Shown here piece after piece: positions 53,033-64,000 of a DNA stretch of 64,000 nt. Below the pieces are notes generated by a model. It was given only the letters and a program-made list of their open reading frames with translations. It was not told the origin of the DNA and searched no databases. The translations under genes were made by a program, and so were the position numbers. Positions within the stretch are counted from its first letter, which is position 1, and every line of letters starts with the position of its first letter. This stretch comes from Nereocystis luetkeana (Eukaryota; Sar; Phaeophyceae; Laminariales; Laminariaceae), in the NCBI GenBank assembly GCA_031213475.1, contig JARUPZ010000002.1:8568830-8632829 (forward strand), read 5' to 3'.

Positions 53033-53177
53033 TTAGCACGTCAACCGAAGTGGAAAGGCATGCCCCCGCCCCCTCCCCCCCCCCCTCTCCCCCCGCGTGC
53101 CCCTCGCCCCCCCCCCCCCCATTCCCCCACCCTGTTGCTGCATGAACATCTGGAACAGTACTGAGGGATCGACACTG

Positions 53178-53210
<33 letters not shown>

Positions 53211-56200
53211 CAATTGCGCCAAGCAACAGAAGAGGGTCGCGCGGGCGCGCAGGCGAGCGAGCGGTGGGTGAGCGGGCGGGCGCCGGCGGGCGGGCGGGTG
53301 GGCGGATGGGTGGGCGGAGAAAGGGGCGCGGGGGGGAAAGTCAGCACGCGCAAGTCAGGCGGACAGGGACAACGGAGGCATGCTGACAGCGACAACGGCA
53401 GGTGTTGGGGTTGGAGGCATGCTGCGGCAGGTACTGGGGTAGCCGATAGGGGTTACACTTGTTTTGCCCTACCCTTTCTCACAGACAGAGCTCCTGATAT
53501 GCGGACCACAGCCAAATATCGTCGGCGGGACCCACCGGATGTGCAAACTTTCGAGTTTATTGGGTATATAGATCGATGTCCTTCGTATATACCTGTAGTC
53601 CGCGCGATTTTGTGTATGTAGCGGGCTCAGGTCTCAACATGTCTCCAAAAAAGAATAGTCGGTTGTTGGTTGACTTACTCGAGTGACGAGCCTCGAAAAA
53701 TTCTCAGAAAATTCAGGTGCTACTGTACAGGGGGAGTCCTTCCTTTCCTCTGCAATCGTTCTCCAATAGCACGCCGCGTGCTGTGTACCAGTTGTTACGA
53801 AGCGACGCCCTACGGGCGAGGCCAAACCAGAACCAGAAGCCAGACCGAGCGAACCAACCGCCCACCGCCGACTCCAAACGCACTCACCCGCCGTGTCTGT
53901 GTCCGTGTCCATGTCCGTGCCCCGCGTGAGGGTTGTCTAGGTCTTCCAAATCGACGCCCGAGTCGTACCTCTCCTTCTTTTGAGGGTCCGACAGCACCTG
54001 GACACGCAAAGTAAAATACAAAACGTCAAGGATGTCAAAAAGTCGAGCCCATAATGTCGAGGTTAATCAATATTAATGTCAAAATGTGGGAGTAAAACAC
54101 AACGCACTTTTTAATACAGTAAATGTCAGCGCCAATTTAAAAAAGTCAGCGTTATATGCCACAGCCACAGCGTCAATGTCACTGTCAAAATGACAAGTGT
54201 CATAATGTCAGAACGTAAATGGCATCGTCAACATGTCATGTCAAAGTGTCCATGTTGAAACGGCAAATGTCAACGTCAACTGACACGCGGGGGAAACGCC
54301 CCATCAGCATCTTCACGCCGTGTCAATCACGTCCACGAAGCATCAGGAACGAAACGTTACGAAGAGCGTAGACACCCCACCCCTCGTGACAATGAGTACC
54401 CCCCCCCCCCCTCCCTCCGCACAACTGCTGGAGATGTTTCTATTAGGAGTAGGAACGGTGCTCCTTCTCGACAGAGATGCGTGGTCAATGATCAAATGAT
54501 TAAGCAAGCAACAAATGAGTACCCCCCCCCCCCCCGACCCCCCTCATCCCTCCCCACCCCAACTCCAACCCCCCCCCCCCCCCTCGCCGTACCTCGTACG
54601 CCTCCGCGATGTTTCGGAAAACTTTCCCCGCTTCCTCCTTCTCCTGATCGGTCTTGCTGCTCTGGCGGTCGGGGTGGTACTTGAGCGCCGCCTTGCGGTA
54701 GGCCTTCTTAATTTCCGCCTCGTCCGCGCTTCGCGAGACGCCCAGCAGCTGCAAATGCAAACAAGGCAAATAAAACGAATGCAAGACAGCATTAAAAAAA
54801 AAAAACGTAGAAAGTGGCGAGGGCGACGGGGGGGGACGACGGCAACAACGACGACTTCGACGACGACGAGCACGACGAAGCAGTCAGAGGCTTACGAGAG
54901 GTCAAATACCCCATCCCGGACCCCCCCCCCCCTCTTCTTTATACACCTATTGGACGGAATATGCGCTACACATACAGCGAACAAACAGCGGCGAAATGAA
55001 AAAAAAAAACGAAAAGAAGACAAGAACGAATAAAATAAAATAAAAATTGGTGGACCAAGCACGGGTGCTCCAACATAAAAGAGAAAACGACCTACCAGGC
55101 AGACTCCTTCCCGGTGTCAAAATGAAGAACAAACCAGCGCGATGCGATTTATGGACGAAAATTACGAGAAAAAAAATAATCACATATGCATTTTACTTGG
55201 TTTTAGAGTACCCCCCCCCCCTGTCTGGGTCTCGATGGTTGTATGTAGTATGTAGTGGGGTGTCGGACATTCTTTTTTCCCTTTTTGGACCCCTGGGAGG
55301 GACCGAAAACATAGTAAAATTATCCCGCACCTTGTAGAAGTCTTTCCTCTTCGCCTGCTTCAACGCCGCCTGCATCTTACGTAGCTGACCTTTCACCTCT
55401 CTGCTTTTTTTTTCGTTTCGCCCATCACGGGAGAAGGGGGGAAAAAACAAAAACAAAAAGTCGGGAAAAAAAGTTGCAAAAAAACAAAACAAAACAAAAC
55501 CAAGAAAAACGAACGAACGAACGAACAAAAAAATGTTAAAAAAAACTAAACAGACGAAACTTTTATGTGATCTTACAGTAAATAGGACCTACGGTACACA
55601 CAAAACCCTACACACTTCCCTATCTTTACTAACAAATATTTGGTCCTACTAGGTATTTACTATGGTCCCCCGTAATAGAGCATTGCCGTACGTACTTGCA
55701 CGTTGTGGTCCTATTGCCAGGTGTGGCAAATAATGACAATCAAAACCCAAAATGAACCCCAAAACACACACATTCCAACATGTTTACAAACCATATTTGG
55801 TTCTGATTATTAATAGTATGCTTTACCGTGGAAGAGTGCATGCAGCACCTGCATACCTGGTACCTGGTAGTCGCACGCACGCCCACCATGAAATGTCAAC
55901 CCTCGAAGCCGCGCCTCGATGTCGTCGCTGCGGCCTTTTACTGCCACTGCTACCACCGTGCAAGCGGCGGCGGCGGCGGCTGTCTCTACCGCAGCAGATA
56001 CGACTGCCGCTGCCACTACTGCTGGCTGTTTTTTCACTGCTGTGGCTACTGCTGTGGCTACTGCTGTTGCTACTGATGTTGCTACTGCTGTTGCTGGCTA
56101 CCTCTGCTGGCTACATTGTTGCTATATACTGGTGCTGGATACTGGTGCTGGCTACAGCCGTTGCCACCGTTGCTGGCTTCTATTGCTGGCTACAGCTGTT

Positions 56201-59200
56201 GCTACCGTTAGGATCTGCTATTGAAACCGCTACTGCTATCGCTACTGCTCCGCTACTGCTCCGCTACTGCTACCGCTACTGCTACCGCTACTGCTACCGC
56301 TGCTGCTACCGCTACTGCTACCGCTACTGCTACCGCTACTGCTACCGCTACTGCTACCGCTACTGCTACCGCTACTGCTACCGCTACTGCTACCGCTGCT
56401 GCTACCGCTACTGCTACCGCTACTGCTACCGCTGCTGCTACCGCTGCTGCTACCGCTACTGCTACACTGAGGTCCGTCGACCCCCTCCGCTCACCTCTTC
56501 TTCTCGTCAGGCACCATCTCGTACACTCGCTCGTAGTCTCGACAAGCCGTCTCAAGGTTCTCCACGCCGCCTTCATTTCACGAGACCCGTTCACAGCATC
56601 GATGGCCCAAGCGAGGTGAGTGGGTGTGCGTTTCGTTAGGGCGGCGCGAGGGGCGGGTCACGAAACTGCGGCCAAACAAACCAACCAAACACACGAGCCA
56701 AAACGCCGAGTCCGCCGGTCGCGGCGGGGGAGAGGCAATGCAACGCAAGAGGCGAAGCGATGAAAACACGTACCTGGTACCAGGAATCATGTACCTTTGA
56801 AGTATACCGTACATTATTAATACTCCTGCTTGTGGCTGCTGTCATTGACAGTTTGCACCTCCTACTGCTGTACAAACACGGGACGAATATACCGGGGTGG
56901 TGGGGAGAAAAAGGGTGGGCTGTATTCACTCACTCTTTCGACAGTCCCTACCGACAGCAGGCTCTACCGACCCCGGACGGCCGTTTTGGTCGGCAATGAC
57001 GACAAGGAGACAGACCCGGGTCATGAAAGGCGCTCGTGTCGATGTGCACAAGGGCCCCCAGCCTCGAGCTGTCTCTTACACCGCGCTGCAGACACGGGAA
57101 AAATAGGAGCTCGCCAAGTGAAATGATTGCCGTTCGGTCTAGCGGGAGCAGGGCGACAGCAGAGCGGCGTCAACGCCGACCCACAGTAACTCAACCCAAC
57201 CCAACCACGACCTCGAAAAAACGCCTACTCTGAAGGTATCCGTCCGTCCACTCCGCGCTTTGCCACCAGACCAGACACACTTAACAGAAAAAAGGACAAA
57301 CACTACCCGAGTAGTAATACCTACAGCTATACAGATCGATTGTTGTCCGACCGAAGGACCGTCTGGAGGACCGACCGACAGACCGACCAACCGACTGACT
57401 GACCCATCGATCTACTCACCGACCGACAAGACCGATTGACGGACTGATTTGACAGAACGACAGACCGATTGATAGCCCAACCAACCGACTGGCCCTATTG
57501 ACAGACAGGCCGATCACAGAACCAACCAACCGACTGACAGGCGGGCCGACCGATCGATCGACCGACTGCCCAACCAACCGGCTGACGGCCCAATCGCCCG
57601 ACTGACGCATCGACTGACTGACCGACCGACGGACCGACTGACCGACGGCGGGGAGGGAGGGAGGGAGGGATGGACGGAGGAAGGGGGCCACCGCGGGTGC
57701 GGCACTCACCGAGATCAAACAGGCTCGCCGCTCGCCGCTCGTAGGCTTTGGTGTACGTCGGGTCATCGCTCAACGCTCTTGAGGACTCCGCGATCGCCTC
57801 CTGGTGCTTCGACAGCTGAAAGAGAGAGAGAGAGGGGGGGGGGGGGGGGGGGAGGGGGGGGTCAGACAAACAGCAACCACGAGGGCGGGACACAAAAAAA
57901 CGAAAAATCGGAAGCAGACGCCCCTGCCACCCCTGGGACGTAACCCGATCGGTCTCCGGCAGGGGGGGGGGGGGGGGGGGGGGGGGGTACTCGATCTCAT
58001 GCATGGCTGTAGTCGTATGACCATAGACCCTCGCATCCCTACAATGCCGGGACGGAGCATGTCGGGTTTTCGCCGACCAGGCAGACACTGCATGCATAAA
58101 GCGCGAAGCGCCGTGAGGGTGTCTGGCGAGTCGCATGAAGGGTGAGCCGCACCCTACTAAGAATCGCTTGTGAGGCGGGCTTCCATATGGATGGCGGCTT
58201 CAATGATTTGATTTAATTTCCGGTGTAGGCAGAGGGGGGGGGGGCTGAAAAACTCCAATAGCATGATCGCTGGAATCGGAATACGCCATGTACGTATAAC
58301 CCTCTAGACTACTACTTTCAGCATCAACAAATAGTTCCAGGTATCTTGTCGTCCTCCCGATGACCCAAAACAAGTCCCCAACCTTTTTGCGATATTCCGC
58401 CCGAAAACTTTTTTTTCAACACCCTGAATTGCTCGTCGCGCCAAAAAAGCCGCAAAACAGCAAAAACGGAGGACGGCACGCAAACGTCAAAACATCTAGG
58501 CACATGATAGTTCTATACCGAGAGCGCTCAATACATTTTACCACCAATGGAGTACCGCGCTTCCATATAATTACCTCAAAGCTCTAGAGACGGATCTAGC
58601 ACCAGATGACTCGAGGGCTCATTCCAAAGGAGAACAAACGATGCCCCCCCCCCCCCCCCCAGAACGAAAAATAAATTTCAAAAAAAGAGCTGCAACCCTC
58701 GCGTCGCTGCCCGAATAGGCTTAATTTAATTACCTTAGCGTAAGCAGCCGCGCGGTTGCAGTGGAGCTTGGAGTTGAATGGCTTGTTCCTCCTGTCAATC
58801 GACAGCGCTTCCCCCCACGAGTCGATCGCTCCCTGTTGCGCCACGGAGTGTGGGGAGAGCAAGAAAACCGCCAGAGCGAAAATTGAGTAGAAAACATTTG
58901 TCACACATGACACATCGCGGAGGAAAAGCAACATAACTGCTATCAAGACCAGGTACATGGCTAAATTCGGGAGAAAAACAACTGTTCCCTGAGAGCGAAA
59001 GATGTAAGTGCCACCTGGTAGCAAAATTCGGGGGAGGGGGGGGGGGGGGGGGGGGGGCGTACTCATTTGTTGCTTGCCTTTGTCATTTGACCATTGACCA
59101 CGTATCCCTTTCGAGACGGAGCACCGTTCCTACTCCTAATAGAACACCTCCAACAATTGGGCGCTCATTACATGGTAACGTTTTGCTAATCTTATCCTCT

Positions 59201-62200
59201 TCCTGTTTGGCCGCCTGTGGACACCATCTATCTCCTAGGATAGCGATCGTTTTCTCGCTGCTATCTGGGGGGGGGGGGGGGCGGAGGGGGGGCGGAGGAG
59301 GGGGGAATACGCGTCAGTCGACGATGCCGCAAGAACATATGGAAGGTGTCTGCGAAAGCCCCCCACCTCCTCCCTTACCACCTGCGCGCAACGCCGGGCT
59401 TGTCATCACATCTCACTCACTCCTCGTCCCCTAAGGCAACGAAAACAACCGAACCAATTGAAATTTATGTGACGCTACAGCCGAAGTAACCCAGCCGCTC
59501 TGGTTTCGCAGGCCGGAGCGAGGCACAAGCACCCATCTAAACAGCACAGCGCACTCACAGGCGCGACGACTCTCTGCCTCAGGCGCATGAATAAAAAACA
59601 CGAGGAGGCATTGTATCACGGGGGACCACAGCATATATGACCGGGGACACCATAGTTAATAGGACCAAATACTGAATATTGTTATTACGGGGGTCCATAG
59701 TTAATAGGACCAAATATTGTTAGAAAAAATGGTTAAATATACAGTTTTTTTATAATGTATACCATAGGTCCTACTCCGAGTATTAACTATGGCCCCCCGT
59801 AATAGTAAAAATGGTTGATAGGTCCTACTCCGAGTATTAACTATGGCCCCCCGTAATAGTAAAAATGGTTGAATATATAGGTTTTATGTACACCATAGGT
59901 CCTATTAACTGTAGTCCCCCGGTGAAAACGGGTAAATCTATAGGTTTTCGTGTGAACCATAGGTGGTATTTATTCCCTATGTCCCCCCGTGATAACAAGG
60001 CTCTTGAGTTCCCTCTTCTATCGGCGTGGCTGACAACAAAAACAACAATACAACCGGACATCACCGAAAACAACCAACAACAGCGACAGGTCCATAGGCG
60101 GCAGGCAACATGTATACGCGCACACCAGGTGAACAAGCGTGCCTGTAGAGCCCTTGCCTGGAGCCTGACGACTAAATCAACACTACAGAGCACATCGTCT
60201 GAATAGAAACACACGCCACGAAAATGGTACGATACACCGATACCAGACACGTCGGGGTGCCGTTTGTTTTGGCCAAAGTATTTTTGACTGCTGTGGCGGG
60301 GGAGGGCTACAGTAGGAACTGCGCAACCATCGTTGGAATCCAATTCGTCCTTTAAAATATTGATAACTGCATCTATAAATACCTACTTCGTCGTATGTAC
60401 GTACGTATACACAAATATTGCTCCCTTTATAAGCTAAGTGTATCCCTGGCACCCGGTATATATAACTACAGTAATATCGCTAAAAGTTTACGCTAAATGT
60501 ATTCCAGTACCTGGTAGTACTGCTGTGCATACTAATATTGCTACATATATGTATTCCTACCGTAGCCATGGGGTTTCCCATCGGATTTACAGTAGTGTAC
60601 ATTTTGTCTCACCACCGGTTTATGCTGCTGCAGGTGTGGAGTCTTTGAGGGAGGAGCCTCAGAAAAAAAAACTGAACCCCTCCAGAAGCATGCCTCCGCT
60701 ATTACACTACACTAGTATGAGGGGTGGGGTTAGGGTAGCGGAAGGGAGGGGGGGGGGGGGGGGCGAACGTGGAGCCCCACCCTGCGGCCTCAGGGAAGAC
60801 TTGTTTCAAGTACCTGGAGGTCGTTAGCCTTGAAAGCCTTATTTCCGGCCTCCTTGGTGCTCTCCATCAGCTTGTACTGCTTGATTAATCCCCTGTACTC
60901 CGCGTTGTCCGGGTCATGCCTCGCCGCCTCCTGTAGAACGAACGAACGCACGAACGAACGAACGGACAACAACGACAACGACAAACAAAACCAACTATTA
61001 ACATCGAGTAAAAAAAAACGAAATTAAACCACGACACGAAACGAAACGAAACAAAGACCAAAACCAACTCGACAAAACCTAACACTTCTTGTTGCCCGAC
61101 ACCCACCCCAGGGCTCGCTCGGCGCACAAGATCAACACCAAAACGCAAAAATCAGACAAGATACGACGTCGGAAGCCAAGCCTCTACGAACGTACTCAGT
61201 ACTTGGCCACTCTGTCCGCGGTCTGCGTTGGCGGCAGCGGCGACCGCCTTTCTCCCGTGCCTGTTTTTTTTTTTTGGTTCTCCCACACGATCGCGATCGA
61301 AGAAATCACACAAACCCCTTCATACATGATCTTCGAGGGAATTGGTCGATCTCATAGCTTCTGTGTTTTTTTTCTTTCTTTTTTCTGCCGCGGTAAAACA
61401 CGGTCTCGCCAGGCCTGGCCTGGCCCCCACACCCAACAAAGGAATAAAAAAGAAAGGAATTTGCCCACGTAGACGCGCGCTGTGCGGTGCCATCACGCCA
61501 AGCACGCAAACCGACGAGATTCACAGTAGGGCCCGAACTGCCTCACCCTAACCTCCAAGAAATAATGACATAAACAAAATCACGCCTTCCACGGCAGCTG
61601 GTGGCAGGCACCCTTTCTGACCCCTTCCCGGCCCCCGCCCGCCTCCCTCCTCCACTCCATTAGCCCCACACGACCATAAAAGTAAGCATCAGCGTCCACT
61701 TCCCCCTCTGCCCCCCCCCCCCCCGGCGCGCGCCTGCTCGTGCGACTCGCCAGACACCTCACAGCGCTTCGCGCTTGGTGCGAGCAATGTCTGCCTGGTC
61801 GGTGAAAACCCGACATGCTCCGTCCCGGCATTGTAGGGATGCGAAGGTCTATGGTCATACGACTATGGCCATGCATGAGATCGAGTACATCTCTCCTATC
61901 GAGTACACCCCCCGCGCGCGCGCCTGCCCTGCCCTGCCCCTCCTCTTCCTCCTCCTCGCGGTTATTACCTGAAGGTGCTTGACAGCACTGTCGAGGTTTC
62001 CCATAAGGTAGAGGCATCTCGCGCGGGTGATGAGCAGCGATGAGTTGCTCTGATTTTGCCGAATCAGGATCGAACTCATCGCGTACGCCTCGTCGTGCTT
62101 CCCGAGCGCCATCAAGCAATCCACCTGTCATCATATATCAAAACACATTATTCACCGCGGCGAAAGCAAACAGGAGGACCACAAGCAGCAGCGGCAGCAG

Positions 62201-63918
62201 CAGGGGACGAACCCGTCAAACGTTCGCATGCGAAAAAAAAACATGAACCTGCAACAGCTGTAGGCATGCTTCTTTCGCGCAAGGAAAAACACACGGCATC
62301 CATCCATTCATTTATCTTTCCATCAAAATCCGCATGGCATACCTGGTGTACGAAAAAACAAGGAAAGGAAACTTGCGCGGTGCGTGAATCCAAGTTTCAC
62401 GCAAAAACTACAGTAGGAGCCAAAACGACAACAACAGCACCCCAGCCAGCCTTGACCTGAACAGCCAAACCACATATGGAAGGCACCAAATTACGCAATC
62501 GTTCCCCGGCGCATACTATACACCATACAGTACAGAAAATGGCCGGTTTCTTTACACCCCTCGCAACCCCCCCCCCCCCCCATAAAAAAGTCTTCCCACC
62601 CCCCCCAGATATCGCTCGCTCAGCCCCCTCCCCCCAGAAAAAAAGCCTTCCCACCCCACACAGATATCGCTCGCTCAGCCCCCCCCCCCCCCCCAGAAAA
62701 AAAGCCTTCCCACCCCACACAGATATCGCTCGCTCAGCCACCCCCGACCCCCACCCCTCCCACGCCTCACAGATACGGCCGGCGCGCTCGCCCACTCACT
62801 AGCTCGGTCGTACGCACGTACGTACCTTCATCAGCTTGAGCTCCTTCGACAGCGGGGCCTTGTCAAGGAGGTCCTTCAGGAGAGAGGCGGCCCGCCCAGG
62901 TTTGCCCTAGAGTAGATGGAACATTAAAAAGAGAACAACGAAAAAAAAAAAACGTCCACCAAACAAACAAACAACACCACCATTGGCAACAACACCACAT
63001 ACCAACACAACCTTATATGACAGTATCAGCGACGAAATAGAGAGCGACACAGGCAGAGGCGGCACGCGGGAGAGACGGAGGCAAAGAGAGAGAAACAGGA
63101 GGGGCGGGGCAGAGACCAGAGACAGGGGAAGACCAGAGAGACACACACAGAGAGAGAGGAGAGACAGATACAGAGAGGAGACGGAGACAGAAGCCGCTGC
63201 GCTGCTCAACTTGCCTTGTCCTTGCTCAATAACCCCTTCAATTCCCTCAAGGAAGACACCCAGTCTTACAGACATCGGGTGGGGAACTACTTGGAGTCAC
63301 TGTGGGATGCCTTTTTCAGAGCTACAAAAAGAGCCCGACTGGGTATACTCTCTAAAAAAAAAAAAAACGCCGCATATCCCTCCTGCTGCTATAGCCCCCC
63401 CCCCCCCCCCCCCTTACCCCCTCCCCCCTCCCCGTCCTCCTCTGTTGTCTTGGTCGCCCACGCCGAACCAAGAAATAAAACAAAAACAAAACAATAAACG
63501 CTGGGAATACGATTGGAACTATTGGAAGAATAAATACTGGTAGTTCCATCTTGTCACTATTAACAGAACACGCTTGCCCCCCCCCGCCCCCCCCCCGCCC
63601 CCCCGCCTCCCTTCCCTTCAACCTCCTAGAACTGCCGTCCCGTTTGGCGGACAAACTATCGTACTACAGTTTCGAATTTTTGAGAGGTTTGTCCCCAAAA
63701 CGGGGCTGCAGTTGTATGCCAAAGGGTAAAAAACTCTTCTGAGCATAGCCAACCATCACTACCGCAGCAAGCGCGCCCACCTGCGAGAGCAGCTCCTTCG
63801 CGGATTCCGCCCTCCGCATGCACGCCTCCGTATCGCTCTTTTCCTTGATCTGGCCGGCGTTGTTGGGATCTACCGACAGTCCCGACTGCACCGCCGAAAT
63901 AGACTCTCGGAACCGGCC
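53033..63918 (-). CDS. DNAJC7: DNAJC7-like co-chaperone (TPR repeats plus J domain), 11 exons, 5' partial
   Basis: TPR/J-domain co-chaperone of the DNAJC7 (TPR2) type. Such proteins bind Hsp70/Hsp90 tails through TPRs and stimulate Hsp70 ATPase through the J domain, in the cytosol. Exons in transcript order: 63781-63918, 62826-62906, 61969-62124, 60814-60930, 58734-58832, 57710-57815, 56495-56570, 55331-55400, 54593-54748, 53888-53997, 53033-53174. All junctions have AG/GT borders and compatible phases, including split codons at 57710/56570, 56495/55400 and 53888/53174. Landmarks: [14 protein letters not shown] then [42 protein letters not shown] joined to [26 protein letters not shown] with the HPD motif, [14 protein letters not shown] and [17 protein letters not shown]. 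The C-terminus is Gly/His-rich. As read, the frame ends RLTC after a C14 tract. The frame ending MPFHFG, one nucleotide away, looks more typical of J-domain proteins. The N-terminal TPRs lie right of the window. Large introns carry MITEs, families A and B, and minisatellites. Confidence 0.92.
53176..53212 (+). repeat. (ACA)n microsatellite at last-exon acceptor
   Basis: About eleven AAC units. On the minus strand they form a (TTG)n run that directly precedes the CAG acceptor of the last DNAJC7-like exon, replacing an ordinary polypyrimidine tract. Confidence 0.9.
54013..54295. repeat. TGTCA/CGTCA-rich degenerate array
   Basis: Words such as AATGTCAAAATG, CGTCAATGTCA, AGTGTCATAATGTCAG and CATGTCATGTCAAAG recur roughly every 10-20 bp. 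It lies in the DNAJC7-like intron between the J-domain exon and the next. Spacing is irregular, so this is a decayed tandem array. Confidence 0.7.
54386..54534 (+). repeat. Family B repeat between two C-runs
   Basis: GAGTAC plus a C-run (54393-54409) is followed by GGAGATGTTTCTATTAGGAG and AAGCAAGCAACAAATGAGTA and a second C-run. It ends about 60 bp before the donor side of the J-domain exon. Confidence 0.75.
55572..55678 (+). mobile_element. Family M MITE, copy 3
   Basis: The right TIR is intact (TTTACTATGGTCCCCCGTAA); the left TIR is reduced to TTACAGTAAATAGGACC. The core has ACTAACAAATATTTGGTCC. It lies in a DNAJC7-like intron. Confidence 0.7.
56236..56466 (+). repeat. 12-bp minisatellite GCTACTGCTACC
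   Basis: About nineteen units of GCTACTGCTACC, some changed to GCTGCTGCTACC, start after a looser CTACTG-rich lead-in from about 56030. The array lies in a DNAJC7-like intron about 30 bp beyond the donor side of exon 56495-56570. All three frames of one strand stay open through it, giving false Ala/Thr/Tyr-rich proteins. Confidence 0.95.
57350..57665 (+). repeat. GACC/GACT tetranucleotide-derived array
   Basis: About 300 bp of GACCGACC, GACTGACT, CAACCAACCGACTG and related words, ending in a (GGGA)n run. It lies 50 bp beyond the donor side of exon 57710-57815. Its antisense frames give SVGRSVG-type peptides and are not genes. Confidence 0.9.
57960..58232 (-). repeat. Family A repeat, G-run copy
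   Basis: G-run (57962-57987) joined to TACTCGATCTCATGCATGGC, then through ACCGACCAGGCAG-like and GGGTGAGCCGCACC blocks to TTTAATTTCCGGTGTAGGCA. It lies in a DNAJC7-like intron. Confidence 0.8.
59037..59265 (-). repeat. Family B repeat, long copy
   Basis: G-run followed by CGTACTCATTTGTTGCTTGC, GGAGCACCGTTCCTACTCCT and CTCCTAGGATAGCGATCG, then another G-run near 59267. It lies in a DNAJC7-like intron. Confidence 0.8.
59640..59995. mobile_element. Family M MITE cluster (nested copies)
   Basis: At least three partly overlapping units. The clearest is 59682-59805, with TTATTACGGGGGTCCATAG and ACTATGGCCCCCCGTAATAG ends. The segment GGTCCTACTCCGAGTATTAA is duplicated at 59767 and 59821. The right part reaches a diverged CCCCCCGTGATAAC end. 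It suggests insertions of the element into itself. Confidence 0.75.
61735..61912 (+). repeat. Family A repeat, 5'-truncated copy
   Basis: From GTGCGACTCGCCAGACACCT, through GTAGGGATGCGAAGGTCTAT, to TATCGAGTACACC and a C/GC-rich run. It ends about 55 bp before the donor side of exon 61969-62124. Confidence 0.8.
62572..62745 (+). repeat. Three tandem units of about 60 bp
   Basis: Each unit has a C-run, AAAAAAGCCTTCCCACCCC (first unit variant) and AGATATCGCTCGCTCAGCC. Unit length differs only through the C-runs. It lies in a DNAJC7-like intron. Confidence 0.85.
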
Positions 63919-64000
63919 CTGGACGCATGTGTGTCGTGAGTTATTTGGTATTGTGGCAAGTGTTAGAGATTTTTTTTGTTTTCTTTCTTAGTTTTTTCGT

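Noticed and set aside
55752-56639. A 295-codon frame and overlapping Ala/Thr and Ala/Val-rich frames
   Set aside because: They come from the GCTACTGCTACC minisatellite; a real DNAJC7-like exon (56495-56570) lies on the other strand in part of the range.
57416-57766. Ser/Val/Gly-rich antisense frames of 60-200 codons
   Set aside because: Products of the GACC/GACT array; only 57710-57815 is a genuine exon.

Overview
This is a nuclear eukaryotic window. Coding exons are short and GC-rich, and they are separated by long introns full of dispersed repeats, homopolymer tracts and microsatellites. The best match is a brown alga of the Ectocarpus type. The main reason is a large NB-ARC/TPR gene in which single TPR units sit on 126-nt exons with phase-0 introns, an architecture described for Ectocarpus candidate immune receptors. 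TTAGGG-type telomere-like tracts fit but are not diagnostic. Species assignment is inference.

Three genes can be read confidently across their splice sites. (1) Positions 106-3408, plus strand: the C-terminal part of selenophosphate synthetase (SelD) in four phase-compatible exons; its N-terminus lies left of the window. (2) Positions 25498-44306, plus strand: an NB-ARC/TPR protein of about 1,150 residues. P-loop, Walker B and ARC2 motifs lie on the first exons, followed by seven TPR exons (five of exactly 126 nt) and an acidic, Asn-rich last exon. (3) Positions 53033-63918, minus strand: eleven exons of a DNAJC7-like TPR/J-domain co-chaperone, with the HPD motif and a Gly/His-rich tail; its N-terminus lies right of the window.

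The stretches between these genes (3.4-25.5 kb and 44.3-53.0 kb) contain mostly repeats, plus a few weak exon candidates that I do not recognise. The repeat content is varied: a tRNA-derived SINE (three copies); a nested TIR/MITE cluster with a perfect 120-bp palindrome; a second MITE family with CTATTACGGGGGACC ends; a TRIM-like LTR element with a primer-binding site; an 890-bp repeat (three copies), one copy interrupted by a 296-bp insertion with a 12-bp target-site duplication; CCATGG-rich arrays next to telomere-like DNA; and two families (A and B) whose copies typically end in AGTAC followed by a long C homopolymer.

The three genes share no evident pathway. SelD makes selenophosphate for selenoprotein synthesis, the NB-ARC/TPR protein is a candidate intracellular receptor, and the DNAJC7-like protein is a co-chaperone. 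The most unusual unexplained signal is the octamer ACCAGGTA/TACCTGGT, which occurs at least 26 times where about two would be expected by chance.
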